A stretch of DNA of 64,000 nucleotides from Candidatus Eiseniibacteriota bacterium (GTDB lineage: Bacteria; Eisenbacteria; RBG-16-71-46; CAIMUX01): NCBI GenBank assembly GCA_020633975.1, contig JACKCR010000003.1, positions 1 through 64,000 of the forward strand, in the 5' to 3' direction. Under the pieces are notes generated by a model. It saw nothing but the letters and a program-made list of their open reading frames with translations. It had not been told where the DNA came from and did not search any database. The translations under genes were made by a program, and so were the position numbers. Shown in pieces: positions 45,380 through 53,953 of the stretch. Position 1 is the first letter of the stretch, and each line of letters starts with the position of its first letter.

Positions 45380-45838
45380 CTACGTCCGGGAGTACTCCAC
45401 GGCGACGGCACGGTCCTCTCGGCCCTCGGGCCAGAGGTTGAACATGCGGAACATCCAGGTGTCGGCCGACTGCACTTCGATCTCGATCCGCCATCCCCAA
45501 TCCGGGCCGGGGGGAGCTGCGTACGACCCACTGAGACGGACGACGCCGCCTTCGAACGCAGACTTCTCGCACACCATGATCTGGTTCTTCATGTGCCAAG
45601 AGTCGATCCACACCGAGCCGGTCTCGCGCGCTTCGTCCAGAGTACTGAGCAGGACAACGCCCTGCTGAACGTTCTCATCCTTGCTCCACGTGTAGGCGAT
45701 CGAAAGAAACTGACCGCGAGCAGAGAGGGTGACCTCCGCGGTCGACGCGGAGAGTTCCGCGGGGTCCTCCGGATCGAGCCATAGGTGGTTCGTTCCACTG
45801 AAGGTACCGACGAGCTCCTGGAGACGGGCAGACGACAT
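45380..45838 (-). CDS. Cytoplasmic beta-barrel-like protein, DUF1579-type
   Basis: A 152-residue protein with GGAGGAACTCG before the ATG and no signal peptide. The alternating pattern (LVGTFSGTNHLWLDP ... ARGQFLSIAYTWSKDENVQQGVVLLS ... VWIDSWHMKNQIMVCEKS ... IEIEVQSADTWMFRMFNLWPEG) resembles the DUF1579/lipocalin-like small barrel family, whose function is unknown. Monocistronic by spacing. Confidence 0.7.
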   Translation of the reverse strand: MSSARLQELVGTFSGTNHLWLDPEDPAELSASTAEVTLSARGQFLSIAYTWSKDENVQQGVVLLSTLDEARETGSVWIDSWHMKNQIMVCEKSAFEGGVVRLSGSYAAPPGPDWGWRIEIEVQSADTWMFRMFNLWPEGREDRAVAVEYSRT

Positions 45839-46244
45839 CTACGAGTTCCTCCGCTCAAACCGACATCCTGAATGGTAGTCAGGCGACGGTAGCGGTTTCC
45901 GATCCGGGAAGCCAGCTCCGCGGTCCCCCTAGCCGTCTTCCTTGAAGATTCTGGAATTCGTAGTAGAAGGAGTTGCAGAGCGTCCTCCCTGCCTCATTTT
46001 CGTCTCCCAGGAGCTTCCTCTCCAACTCGTTGCCGGACCGCGACTACAGAGATTCCCCGATACCGGAAGCGCTTCTTGGCCCGCTTCTTTTCTCTACGCG
46101 TGCAGGACAAGCAAAGAGGTTCGTCCGAACCCTCTCCGACGATTCATGAGGGAGGACTGGCTCCGAAAGGAGTCCCGATCGGAATCGCAGTTCGCCGACT
46201 CCGGAAGGGCGGCCCTGGAACCTCTCGACAAGAAGGAGACACAC
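45839..46244. other. Divergent intergenic and leader region
   Basis: About 400 bp between the minus-strand DUF1579-like gene and the outer-membrane protein gene. An open frame runs in from 45942 on the plus strand but its residues are not protein-like and the real start is at 46245 behind GAAGGAGAC. The region probably contains both promoters; no clear hexamers could be assigned. Confidence 0.4.
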
Positions 46245-46745
46245 ATGAAGCCGAAGAAGCAGACTCTGGACGTTCGATCGATCTCTCGCTTTGCCATTGG
46301 CGCCGGTGCGGCGCTTGGACTCGTAGCCGCCACTGCCGGAGTGAGCCAAGCTCACACCGACGTCGAGCTGCGCGGCGGATACTACTCGGACGTCGACGAA
46401 GGCTTCATCGGTGGTGGACTCCTCACCAGCATGGGCAGCGGATGGGACTTCAACCCGAACCTCGAGTGGGTGTTGGTCGAGAACGCCGACTACCTGACCG
46501 TCAACGGTGACGTCCACTACGACTTCACGCGCGACTCCTCTGCCCCGGCCGTTTGGGCGGGTGGCGGCGTCGCCCTCCTCCACACGGAGACCGACGGCCC
46601 CAGGAGCGTCAGCGACACCGACCTCGGCATGAACCTCTTTGGCGGTATCGGTGCGAAGCACGGCTCCGTGCGCCCGTTCTTCCAGGTGAAGGGCACGCTC
46701 TCGGACGAGTCCGAGACTTCGCTGGCCCTCGGCCTCCGCTTCTAG
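46245..46745 (+). CDS. Small outer-membrane beta-barrel protein
   Basis: A 166-residue protein with a signal peptide (ISRFAIGAGAALGLVAATAGVSQAH). The mature protein alternates short amphipathic strands (VELRGGYYSDVDEGFIGGGLLTSMG, FNPNLEWVLVEN, LTVNGDVHYDFT, AVWAGGGVALLHTE, LGMNLFGGIGAKHG, VRPFFQVKGTLSD) and ends in LALGLRF, with the terminal Phe typical of the BAM beta-signal. It fits an eight-stranded OmpX/OmpW-like barrel (PF13505). Its presence is direct evidence for a Gram-negative envelope. Confidence 0.85.
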   Translation: MKPKKQTLDVRSISRFAIGAGAALGLVAATAGVSQAHTDVELRGGYYSDVDEGFIGGGLLTSMGSGWDFNPNLEWVLVENADYLTVNGDVHYDFTRDSSAPAVWAGGGVALLHTETDGPRSVSDTDLGMNLFGGIGAKHGSVRPFFQVKGTLSDESETSLALGLRF

Positions 46746-46857
46746 GAGTGACCCGAACAATCTCTAGCAACACGAGTGGAGCGCCGACTGTCGAGAAGCA
46801 GATCGGTGCTCCACCCTTGTCGACTGACACTCACTGCCGCGAGATCGGAGACCTTCG

Positions 46858-47745
46858 ATGATCGGAACACGCAAGACTGCGGGCTTGGTGCTCTCTGGCT
46901 GCGCACTCCTTCTCTGGACTGCGGCTGGATGCAGTGACGGGGACGACGATCCAACGGCGCCGTCCACCGAGTCCGGTCGGATCCAGATCGAGATGACGGA
47001 CGCGCCCTTCCCCTATTCGATGGTCGAGTCTGCAGACGTGACGATCGATGCGGTGGAAGTCCACCACAGCGAGGAACTCGAAGGATCCGCTTGGATCACC
47101 GTCGACGAGAGCCTCCGCGCGTTGAACCTACTCGATCTCCAGAACGGCACGACCGTGCTCCTGGCGGACGTTCCACTGCCTGTCGGGGCCATCAACCAGA
47201 TCCGACTCCACGTAGTCGACTCTTCCATCACACTCACAGACGGCAGGACCTTCGACCTCGAGATCCCGAGCGGGGACCAGAGCGGCATCAAGATCTTCCC
47301 CGACCGTGACATCGAGATAAGTTCCGACTTCACTACCCGTGTCCTCTTGGACTTCGACGTGAGCCAGTCGTTCCTCCCGATCCCCGCATCGCCGAGGCAG
47401 GTAGAGAACATCCAGTCGTTCCACTTCCGCCCGACGATCCATGTCGCAACGTTGGGAGAGACCGGAAGCCTCTCCGGACGGGTCTACTCGACACTTGGAA
47501 CGATGATCGAGAGTGACGATCTGCCCCTGCCGGGCGCGACCGTCCTGGTCTACTCGGACTCTCAGCTCGTAGCCAGCACGGCATCGGACGACGACGGAAC
47601 CTTCCTCGTCATGGGGCTGGCGCCGGGGACGTATCGAGTCGAGATCACCGTACTCGACTTCTTCGGCATGAACGGCGACGTGACCGTCGAATCCGATGCG
47701 AACACGGAGATCGGCGAGGTCCGGCTCGATCCGATTCTCCCATAG
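46858..47745 (+). CDS. DUF4382 lipoprotein with carboxypeptidase-regulatory-like domain
   Basis: A 295-residue protein. The signal ends in the lipobox TAAGC (Cys25), followed by an Asp/Gly/Ser linker. Residues 40-195 match DUF4382 (GRIQIEMTDAPFPYSMVESADVTIDAVEVHHS ... LLDLQNGTTVLLADVPLPVGAINQIRLHV), a domain common in Bacteroidota-like surface lipoproteins. Residues 200-290 form a CarboxypepD_reg-like beta-sandwich (GRVYSTLG ... LPGATVLVYSDSQLVASTASDDDGTFLVMGLAPGTYRVEI). Function is unknown. GGAGACC precedes the ATG, 112 bp after the barrel protein; the two may be co-transcribed. Confidence 0.85.
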   Translation: MIGTRKTAGLVLSGCALLLWTAAGCSDGDDDPTAPSTESGRIQIEMTDAPFPYSMVESADVTIDAVEVHHSEELEGSAWITVDESLRALNLLDLQNGTTVLLADVPLPVGAINQIRLHVVDSSITLTDGRTFDLEIPSGDQSGIKIFPDRDIEISSDFTTRVLLDFDVSQSFLPIPASPRQVENIQSFHFRPTIHVATLGETGSLSGRVYSTLGTMIESDDLPLPGATVLVYSDSQLVASTASDDDGTFLVMGLAPGTYRVEITVLDFFGMNGDVTVESDANTEIGEVRLDPILP

Positions 47746-47771
47746 AGCACGAAATCTTCGGTCAGAACGAG

Positions 47772-47803
47772 AACGGCCCGAGAGCACTCGCTCCCGGGCC
47801 GTT
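47772..47803. terminator. Bidirectional intrinsic terminator
   Basis: AACGGCCCG (47772-47780) pairs perfectly with CGGGCCGTT (47795-47803), followed by TGTTTGG on the plus strand. It lies between the convergent DUF4382 and metalloprotease genes. Confidence 0.85.
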
Positions 47804-47823
47804 TGTTTGGAAGGGCATCCCAA

Positions 47824-49854
47824 CTAGTTCAAGCGCACCATCTTCCGCATCTCGACGATGTCACCAGCCGTAAGGCGGTAGAAGTACACGCCTGGGCTCA
47901 GCTTCGTCGCGTCGAACTGTGCGGTGTGCATTCCTGCGGACTGGACCTGGTCGATCACGGTCGACACGGCCCGGCCGGTCACGTCGAAGATCGCGACGGA
48001 AACGTGGCTGTCCTCAGGGAGGTTGTACTCGATCGTGGTCATGCCACTCATCGGGTTCGGGTAGCTGCGTGAGATCTCGCCGGTCGAGAAGCTCGGCAGC
48101 TCGGCAGCCGCCGACATCTCACCCGTGGCGAACTCGCGACCGACTTCCTCGATCCGGACGTTCGGCTGCTCGTTCTCGGACCGGAGAGCGAGGTCGTCGG
48201 CTCCACTCTGCTCCGTGATCGATGCCGAACCGCGCCACGTGATCTGGTCGATGTAGACGTCATCGTTGTTCGCGCTCGCGTCGCACATGAACCGGAGCTT
48301 CGCATTGGACGGGAAGTTGTAGCTCGAACGAGAGATCGTCACGGTGGTGACATAGAACGTGTTGTTCGAGAAGCTCGGCCGAGCGTAGACCGCGACCGTC
48401 TGCCAGGTGGATCCGTCGAAGTACTGGACCCAGAAGTCCTCGCCGTTCTCCATGCTCACCGCGCGGAAATAGAACTCCACTTCCAGCGTGTTGTAGGCGG
48501 TCACGTTGTAGCCAGCCGTGTGGTAGAAGGACGACGCGACACCGCTGTTGTCCTGGATGTCTGCCGCGGCATTCCCCTGCCAGGCGTAGGTTCCACCGGT
48601 GTAGCGGGACATGTCCGCGCCGCCGTCGGTGTAGCTACCCATGCCGCTCTCGAAGTCGTCGTAGGTGATGGTCGTGAAGCCGCCACCACCGGTACCGCTC
48701 ACCGTGATGTAGTTCGTCTTCGTCTCGCCGTCACTGCCACAGGCGTTGGTCGCCGTGAGGGAGACGGTGTAGGTGCCGGCTGCCGTGTAGGTGTGGCTCG
48801 GGTTCTGCGACGACGACGTGCCGCCATCACCGAAGTTCCAGCTCCAGCTCGTCGGGCTACCCGTGGAGAGATCGGTGAACGAAACGGCGAGCGGCGCGGT
48901 GCCGGAAGTCGGCGTCCCGGAGAAGTTCGCCGTCACGGTCGGAGTGCAGCCGCCACCACCGAGCATGTTCGGCCGATACGCCGCCATCTGCGCGTCCATC
49001 CGCGCGGACTGGCCGGCCGTGAACTCGAACATGCAGGAGTCGTCCGTGTAGTCCATGAAGTTGTAGATCGGGTCCGCACCGCCGCCGGAGCAGGTGTCGC
49101 GACCGGTCGGGCAACCGTACGCGGGGCTGGCCTCGGCCGGGGTGTCCGAAACGAAGTCACCGTTCCCGTTACAGCCACCCTGGAAGGTGTGGTAGAGGCC
49201 GAGGAAGTGTCCGATCTCGTGCGTCCCCGTGTCGCCCAGGTTGTAGGGCGCCGCAGTTCCGCCGGGCAAGGACGAGTAGAGAACGACGACGCCGTGCATG
49301 TAGCTGCTCTCGGCGTAGGACCAAGGGAAGGTCGCGTAGCCGAGAAGGCCCTGACCGATGTTGCACGTATAGAAGTTGAGGACGTGGGCCGGATCGACGG
49401 CGAGCGCCTGCTTCATCGCGGCTTCGTTCGACGATCCCATCGTGTGGGTCGACCAGGCCGTGTTGTTCGTCCGGTCGGTTCCGTAGAGAGAGAACTGGAA
49501 GTTCGTGCCTGCGTAGGCCGCGTTCAGCACGTTGAGCTGATTCTGGATCTGAGTGTCCGTCACGTTGTACGAGCCGGAGTTGCTCCGGACGACGTGGAAC
49601 GCGACTGGGATCGTCGACGTGACCGCAAGCGGCTCGTCACCCCAGTTGAGCGCGATCCAGTTGTCGATCTCCTGCTGGAGATACTCCTGCTGATCCAGAT
49701 CGGGTGCGACCGTGCCACAGCGCTCCCCCTGGGTGTCGGTCCCCTCGGGGCTCATGTAGGTCGCGTGGTACTGCTCGGAGACTTCTTGTGCGGCATTCGA
49801 GATGGTCGGCAGAGCAAACAGGGCCAGGGCCCCAAGAACCATCCAGCGCTTCAT
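47824..49854 (-). CDS. Secreted M43-type zinc metalloprotease with PKD and FlgD-type modules
   Basis: A 676-residue protein with a signal peptide (ALALFALPTISNAA). The metzincin site H212-E213-x2-H216-x2-G-x2-H222 (HEIGHFLGLYH) and the Met-turn region NFMDYTDDSCMFEFT identify a pappalysin-like (M43/cytophagalysin) catalytic domain (about 75-300). A PKD domain (about 305-390, VSFTDLSTGSPTSWSWNFGDGGTSS) follows, then a jelly-roll/MAM-like domain (about 395-550) and the FlgD-like tail (SRSYPNPMSG ... LSPGVYFYRLTAGD ... VRLN). A secreted or surface endopeptidase, with intact zinc ligands. Confidence 0.9.
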   Translation of the reverse strand: MKRWMVLGALALFALPTISNAAQEVSEQYHATYMSPEGTDTQGERCGTVAPDLDQQEYLQQEIDNWIALNWGDEPLAVTSTIPVAFHVVRSNSGSYNVTDTQIQNQLNVLNAAYAGTNFQFSLYGTDRTNNTAWSTHTMGSSNEAAMKQALAVDPAHVLNFYTCNIGQGLLGYATFPWSYAESSYMHGVVVLYSSLPGGTAAPYNLGDTGTHEIGHFLGLYHTFQGGCNGNGDFVSDTPAEASPAYGCPTGRDTCSGGGADPIYNFMDYTDDSCMFEFTAGQSARMDAQMAAYRPNMLGGGGCTPTVTANFSGTPTSGTAPLAVSFTDLSTGSPTSWSWNFGDGGTSSSQNPSHTYTAAGTYTVSLTATNACGSDGETKTNYITVSGTGGGGFTTITYDDFESGMGSYTDGGADMSRYTGGTYAWQGNAAADIQDNSGVASSFYHTAGYNVTAYNTLEVEFYFRAVSMENGEDFWVQYFDGSTWQTVAVYARPSFSNNTFYVTTVTISRSSYNFPSNAKLRFMCDASANNDDVYIDQITWRGSASITEQSGADDLALRSENEQPNVRIEEVGREFATGEMSAAAELPSFSTGEISRSYPNPMSGMTTIEYNLPEDSHVSVAIFDVTGRAVSTVIDQVQSAGMHTAQFDATKLSPGVYFYRLTAGDIVEMRKMVRLN

Positions 49855-50238
49855 GTGAGGTGTTCTCCCCCATTGTTCGGGTGGGACGCAGTCGATGCGC
49901 CCTGCGTTCCAGGCCGGTCGTCGGTTCGGCCTGGGGTGATGCAGGAGACGAGCTCGACCCGCGAACGGACCCGACCTCGAACCCTACGATCCCCACAGCT
50001 CACAGTCGTGGCAGGCGTGAGTGGCGCACGTCCCAACCCCGGGCAAGTGCGAGGTGGCGGGAGTATTCGTACAAGGACGCCGACTCGACAAGACCCCAAG
50101 ATTCCGGACCAAGCGGTCTACAGAAACCGTTCGTGAGGACGCTCAGACCTGTACGCGGTTTTCCCTGCACAGAATCGATGAAGCGTTAGGGATCGGTAAG
50201 AAGCGCTGCTCGAACGCGCACCGAAGCGCGCGCGCAAT
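49855..50238. other. Intergenic, no gene recognised
   Basis: About 380 bp between two minus-strand genes; presumably the promoter region of the metalloprotease gene. No protein-like frame or strong hairpin seen. Confidence 0.4.
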
Positions 50239-51723
50239 TCATGGATTCGCGTGGAATCGGACGAGCTGGTGGCCGAGCCCCTCACGAGAACTCGCGGCCG
50301 GAGCGCCCACCATGTCGGTCAGTCGTCCGACCGCGTCGTTGGGCACGAGGAAGACGGCGCCCTTCCCTGCCCAGGCCTGGACCTGCCGACGTTCCTCGTC
50401 CGGATCCAGAGCAGGAGCAAACGGGCTCATCCGCTGGTGCCCGTACACGGGGACGACGTCACCCCGATAGAACGACACCCCCGTCGGTTCCGTGCCGAAG
50501 CACACGAGGGGACCACCTTTCGCGCCCGCCCCCTCAACCATCGCCCGAGTGTCAGGCGCAAAGCAGTTCGAGGCGATGACGAACGGCACGGTGAGCACGA
50601 ACCCGAGCCACACGACGGTCCGAATGCGAGGCCCAAGGACGCGCCGCCAACCCGCCGCGGGATGGGCGCCGTGAAGCGCACTCGCCACGAACAGCGCGAG
50701 TGGAGTCACCATCGGAAGCAGGTAGTTCGGCCGCTTGGAACCGCTCATCGAGAAGACCACGAGCGGCATGAGGATCCAGACGACCCACGTCCATCGGTGG
50801 ACGTTCGACCCGTGCCCGCGTCGGATCCCCTTCCAGAGTTCCGGCAGCCAAGGCAGCACGAGCAGAGGCACCATCGGCAGGAAGTACCACCACGGCTCGG
50901 CCCGGCCATGGTCTGTCGACACCACGCGGGCGACGATCTCGTCCTTCAGCCAGTAGCTCGCCAGCTCAGGGTGCCGATGCAGTATTGCCGCAAACCAAGG
51001 AACGCTCGCCACGAGGAAGACCAGCCATGCGAGCGGATGGAGCAGACTCCGCCTCCAGCTCGGGGCCGTTTCCTCCGGTGCTGTTGGATCCGCAATCCGT
51101 TCGAAGTAGTAGCGACGACGAAGGACAGCCGTCGCAACGAACGCGGGAAGAAGCGTCCAGAACAGCACCATGTGCCCCTTGGCCAGGAACCCGATCGCCC
51201 ACCCGGCTCCGATCAGCAAAGCTCTCTGCCGACTAGTCCGTTCAGACTCGAGCCAACCGAGCATGACCAAGAGCACTCCCGCCCAGAGGTAGAGGTCACC
51301 TGTGTTCATGTGTCCCTGGACAACGGCGAGGGGCGAGAGGAACGAGACGGCCGACGCCCACCGAGAGGCGCTCCGCGACAGCCCCGCTGCTCGGGCCAAC
51401 CGTCCGGTGAGCAGTGCGCACACGACGAGCCAGGCCGTGCTCATGAGGCGGAGAGGAACCTCTGAGTATGGGAACGAACCGGTCGCGCTCCCGGGTACGA
51501 GCGAAAGAGCGACCGCACCTGTCCAGTAAGCGAACGGTGGCTTGGAGAGATGCGGCACACCGTTGAACATCGGCTCGATCCAGTTTCCCGTCCGAACCAT
51601 CGCGGCGGAGATCGAACCGTACCGAGCCTCGGTGCTTTCCATCAGAGGGTACGCAGCGAGCCCGAGTCCCCAGAGGAGCACGCACAGCGCGATGGCAGTG
51701 AACTGAAACCGGTCGAGTTTCAT
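50239..51723 (-). CDS. GT39/ArnT-like membrane glycosyltransferase
   Basis: A 494-residue protein with a GT-C fold profile: about ten hydrophobic spans and the first-loop motif AYPLMESTEARYGSISAAMVRTGNWIEPMFNGVPHLSKPPFAYW (about 24-67), matching ArnT/PMT-family enzymes that move sugars from polyprenyl-phosphate donors to lipid A or proteins. The E/R in ESTEAR and the K in SKPP correspond to catalytic or donor-site residues of the family. It is 42 bp downstream of a GT2 gene that would make the polyprenyl-phosphate sugar donor. Confidence 0.85.
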   Translation of the reverse strand: MKLDRFQFTAIALCVLLWGLGLAAYPLMESTEARYGSISAAMVRTGNWIEPMFNGVPHLSKPPFAYWTGAVALSLVPGSATGSFPYSEVPLRLMSTAWLVVCALLTGRLARAAGLSRSASRWASAVSFLSPLAVVQGHMNTGDLYLWAGVLLVMLGWLESERTSRQRALLIGAGWAIGFLAKGHMVLFWTLLPAFVATAVLRRRYYFERIADPTAPEETAPSWRRSLLHPLAWLVFLVASVPWFAAILHRHPELASYWLKDEIVARVVSTDHGRAEPWWYFLPMVPLLVLPWLPELWKGIRRGHGSNVHRWTWVVWILMPLVVFSMSGSKRPNYLLPMVTPLALFVASALHGAHPAAGWRRVLGPRIRTVVWLGFVLTVPFVIASNCFAPDTRAMVEGAGAKGGPLVCFGTEPTGVSFYRGDVVPVYGHQRMSPFAPALDPDEERRQVQAWAGKGAVFLVPNDAVGRLTDMVGAPAASSREGLGHQLVRFHANP

Positions 51724-51765
51724 ATCCAGGTCGTTCGCACGATCCTCTTCCGAAGCAAGAGGCGC

Positions 51766-52536
51766 CTACGAGGCGGGATGCGCCTCGGTCGTGTCTCGAG
51801 TCGCGCGCATGGCACCGTGGCTGGCAGTTCGCTTCAGCTCGTGCACGAGACGCACCATCCGAGGCAGGTCCCGCAGCCCTTCCAGCCCACGCTTCCAATT
51901 GCTGTACTTACTCACTCCGTGACGACGCTCGTGATGATGGACGGGCACCTGGATGCACCTCCACCCAGCGCTCTCGATCAGGGCAGGCAAGTAGCGATGT
52001 AGATTCGGGACGAGCGGAATCGCTTCCAACGCTTCTCGGCGGACGACGCGCGTCGAGCAGCCGATGTCGCGGATCGAGTCTCCCAGGACGAACCGACGAA
52101 CCGTGTTCGCAAACCGGCTCGCCCAACGACGGGACGCGTTGTCCAGCCGGTCGGCCCGGTAGCCGAGGACCGCGTCGAGCAGGTCGCGCTCGGCGGACGC
52201 GAGCATCGTCGGGAGATCCATCGGGTCGTTCTGAAGATCGGCGTCCAGGTGTCCCACCCAGTCACCACGTGCGCGATCCAGCCCCGACCAGAGCGCCCGG
52301 CTCTGTCCCGACCGCGCGTCATGATGGACGACGATCGTCCTCGGGTCCCGCACCGCGATCTCGTCGAGAAGACGGGACGTGCCGTCGGTCGAGCCATCGT
52401 CGACCAGGATGAACTCCGCCGTCACGTCCCCTTCTGCCGGGAGCGCGCGCGAGAGCCGGTCGTGGAGTTCGGCCACGTTCTCGGATTCGTTGTAGCAAGG
52501 GATCACCACCGAGATCATCGGCGCGTCCACGGTCAT
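51766..52536 (-). CDS. GT2 polyprenyl-phosphate glycosyltransferase (DPM1/ArnC-like)
   Basis: A 256-residue protein with GAGGATGTCGAC before the ATG. N-terminal GT-A fold: ISVVIPCYNESENVAELHDRL, AEFILVDDGSTDGTSRLL, ARGDWVGHLDADLQNDP (the DxD is DAD) and GYRADRLDNASRRWASRFANTVRRFVLGDSIRDIGCSTRVVRREAL. No C-terminal membrane segment, so it is of the soluble DPM1 type. It transfers a sugar to polyprenyl phosphate; the downstream ArnT-like protein would use the product. Same operon. Confidence 0.88.
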   Translation of the reverse strand: MTVDAPMISVVIPCYNESENVAELHDRLSRALPAEGDVTAEFILVDDGSTDGTSRLLDEIAVRDPRTIVVHHDARSGQSRALWSGLDRARGDWVGHLDADLQNDPMDLPTMLASAERDLLDAVLGYRADRLDNASRRWASRFANTVRRFVLGDSIRDIGCSTRVVRREALEAIPLVPNLHRYLPALIESAGWRCIQVPVHHHERRHGVSKYSNWKRGLEGLRDLPRMVRLVHELKRTASHGAMRATRDTTEAHPAS

Positions 52537-52654
52537 GTCGACATCCTCACTTGGGCAGCCTCACTAGGGAGGCCTCTCTCGATCGCCCCCGCAGGAACAC
52601 CATCACTCGGGCGTCCTGAAACAGTCTACACCACTTCAGCCGCGGCTCCGTGCC

Positions 52655-53794
52655 CTAGCAGGGTGCTGAAGAAGTCCCTTCGGGCCTGTTTCGCCCGAGG
52701 AGCTCCTCGTAGTAGCGCATGTATCGTTCGACCATCACGCGCAGGTCGTACTCCTCCTCGACCCGGCGCCGCCCCGCGTCCACCCTCGCCCGCGTCCCGG
52801 ACTCGTCGTCGAGGGCAGCGAGAATCGCCTCGGCCAGCTCCTTTGGGTCGGGACGGGTCAGGACGCCGCAGCGGCCGTCGTCCAACACTTCACGGTTCCC
52901 GCCGACGTCCGTCGCGACGATCGGGAGGCGCATCGCCATCGCCTCGATGAGCGCGTTCGACATCCCTTCGGACCGGCTCGGCAGGACGAAGAGGTCCAGC
53001 GTCGGGAGGAAGGCCGCGGCCTTCACCTCTCCGTGGAAATGCACGCCCGGCTCCTTCTTCCTCGCCTCGATCAGCTCCTCGCCCCACGCCGTGTCCGGAG
53101 GACCGCCCATGTGGAGTTCGAGTTCCGGCCGCGACTTCCGGACTAGGGCAAACGCGTCGAGCAGGATGTCAGACCCCTTGATGTGCCGCAGCCGCCCCAA
53201 GGTTCCCACCCGGACGATCGGCCATCGGAAACCTTCCCGCGGCACGAACCTGTCGACATCGAGTCCGTTCGGAATGACACGCGACTTCTTTGGAGAGAGC
53301 GCTTCCGTCTCCACCGAGAACCGCTCGGTGGCGTGCGATACGCAGAGGACTTCGTCGAGGAGCGGGTTCGTGAGCCGAAAGAGCCGGTGCCGGTTTCGCC
53401 CCACCTCGTTCCCGCGCCGAGCTCCGATGACCTTCTTCGGACGCGCGAAGACCGAGCCCAACGAGCCGTAGAGCTGTGGAGTGTATCCATATAGATGGAA
53501 GACGTCCGGCTTCCTCGCCCTGAGGATCTGCTGGATCCGAAGGACCGCGCGGAGAAGCCCCTTCAGGCCCTTACCCGTGTTGAGCCCCAACACCTCGATG
53601 CCGAGGGACCGAACGCGAGCTACGTTCGCTCCCACTTCGGAGACGAGAAGCACGGACGGCTCGATCCGGGTACGGTCCAGTCTCTCCAGAAGGCTCGCGA
53701 GATGAAGCTCGCTCCCCCCCGTGCTGAGATTGCCGATCATGTAGAGCACGCGGATCGGTCTCGCCGATCCGTTCTCCTCAGATGGTCGATTCAC
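52655..53794 (-). CDS. GT4-family glycosyltransferase
   Basis: A 379-residue protein with a GTG start at 53794 behind AGGGGACG. GT-B fold: N-terminal MIGNLSTGGSELHLASLLERL, HLYGYTPQLYGSLG, GARRGNEVGRNRHRLFRLTNPLLDEVLCVSHATERFS; C-terminal donor-binding part VRVGTLGRLRHIKGSDILLDAFALV and PSRSEGMSNALIEAMAMRLPIVATDVGGNREVL (the EGMSNALIEAM acidic motif). Likely surface-polysaccharide synthesis. It is 118 bp upstream of the GT2 gene, in the same direction, so the three form a glycan cluster. Confidence 0.88.
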   Translation of the reverse strand: MNRPSEENGSARPIRVLYMIGNLSTGGSELHLASLLERLDRTRIEPSVLLVSEVGANVARVRSLGIEVLGLNTGKGLKGLLRAVLRIQQILRARKPDVFHLYGYTPQLYGSLGSVFARPKKVIGARRGNEVGRNRHRLFRLTNPLLDEVLCVSHATERFSVETEALSPKKSRVIPNGLDVDRFVPREGFRWPIVRVGTLGRLRHIKGSDILLDAFALVRKSRPELELHMGGPPDTAWGEELIEARKKEPGVHFHGEVKAAAFLPTLDLFVLPSRSEGMSNALIEAMAMRLPIVATDVGGNREVLDDGRCGVLTRPDPKELAEAILAALDDESGTRARVDAGRRRVEEEYDLRVMVERYMRYYEELLGRNRPEGTSSAPC

Positions 53795-53853
53795 CGTCCC
53801 CTCGGATCCTGTGGCCGTTGCCTTGCCGCTGTCCCCGGCGCGTCACCGACACC

Positions 53854-53931
53854 GGCGCTGTCGTCGGCACTGTCGCCGGCGTCGGCGCCGTCGCCGGCAC
53901 TGTCGCCGTCGCCGGCGTTGTCGGCGGCACC
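53854..53931. repeat. 12-bp GC-rich simple repeat
   Basis: Degenerate copies of GGCACTGTCGCC lie between the kinase stop and the glycosyltransferase start. The array is untranslated in the chosen gene models (a stop separates it from the GT4 frame). It can form G/C-rich hairpins and is prone to slippage. Confidence 0.7.
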
Positions 53932-53953
53932 GTTCTCGATTCAGCGGCCGAGA

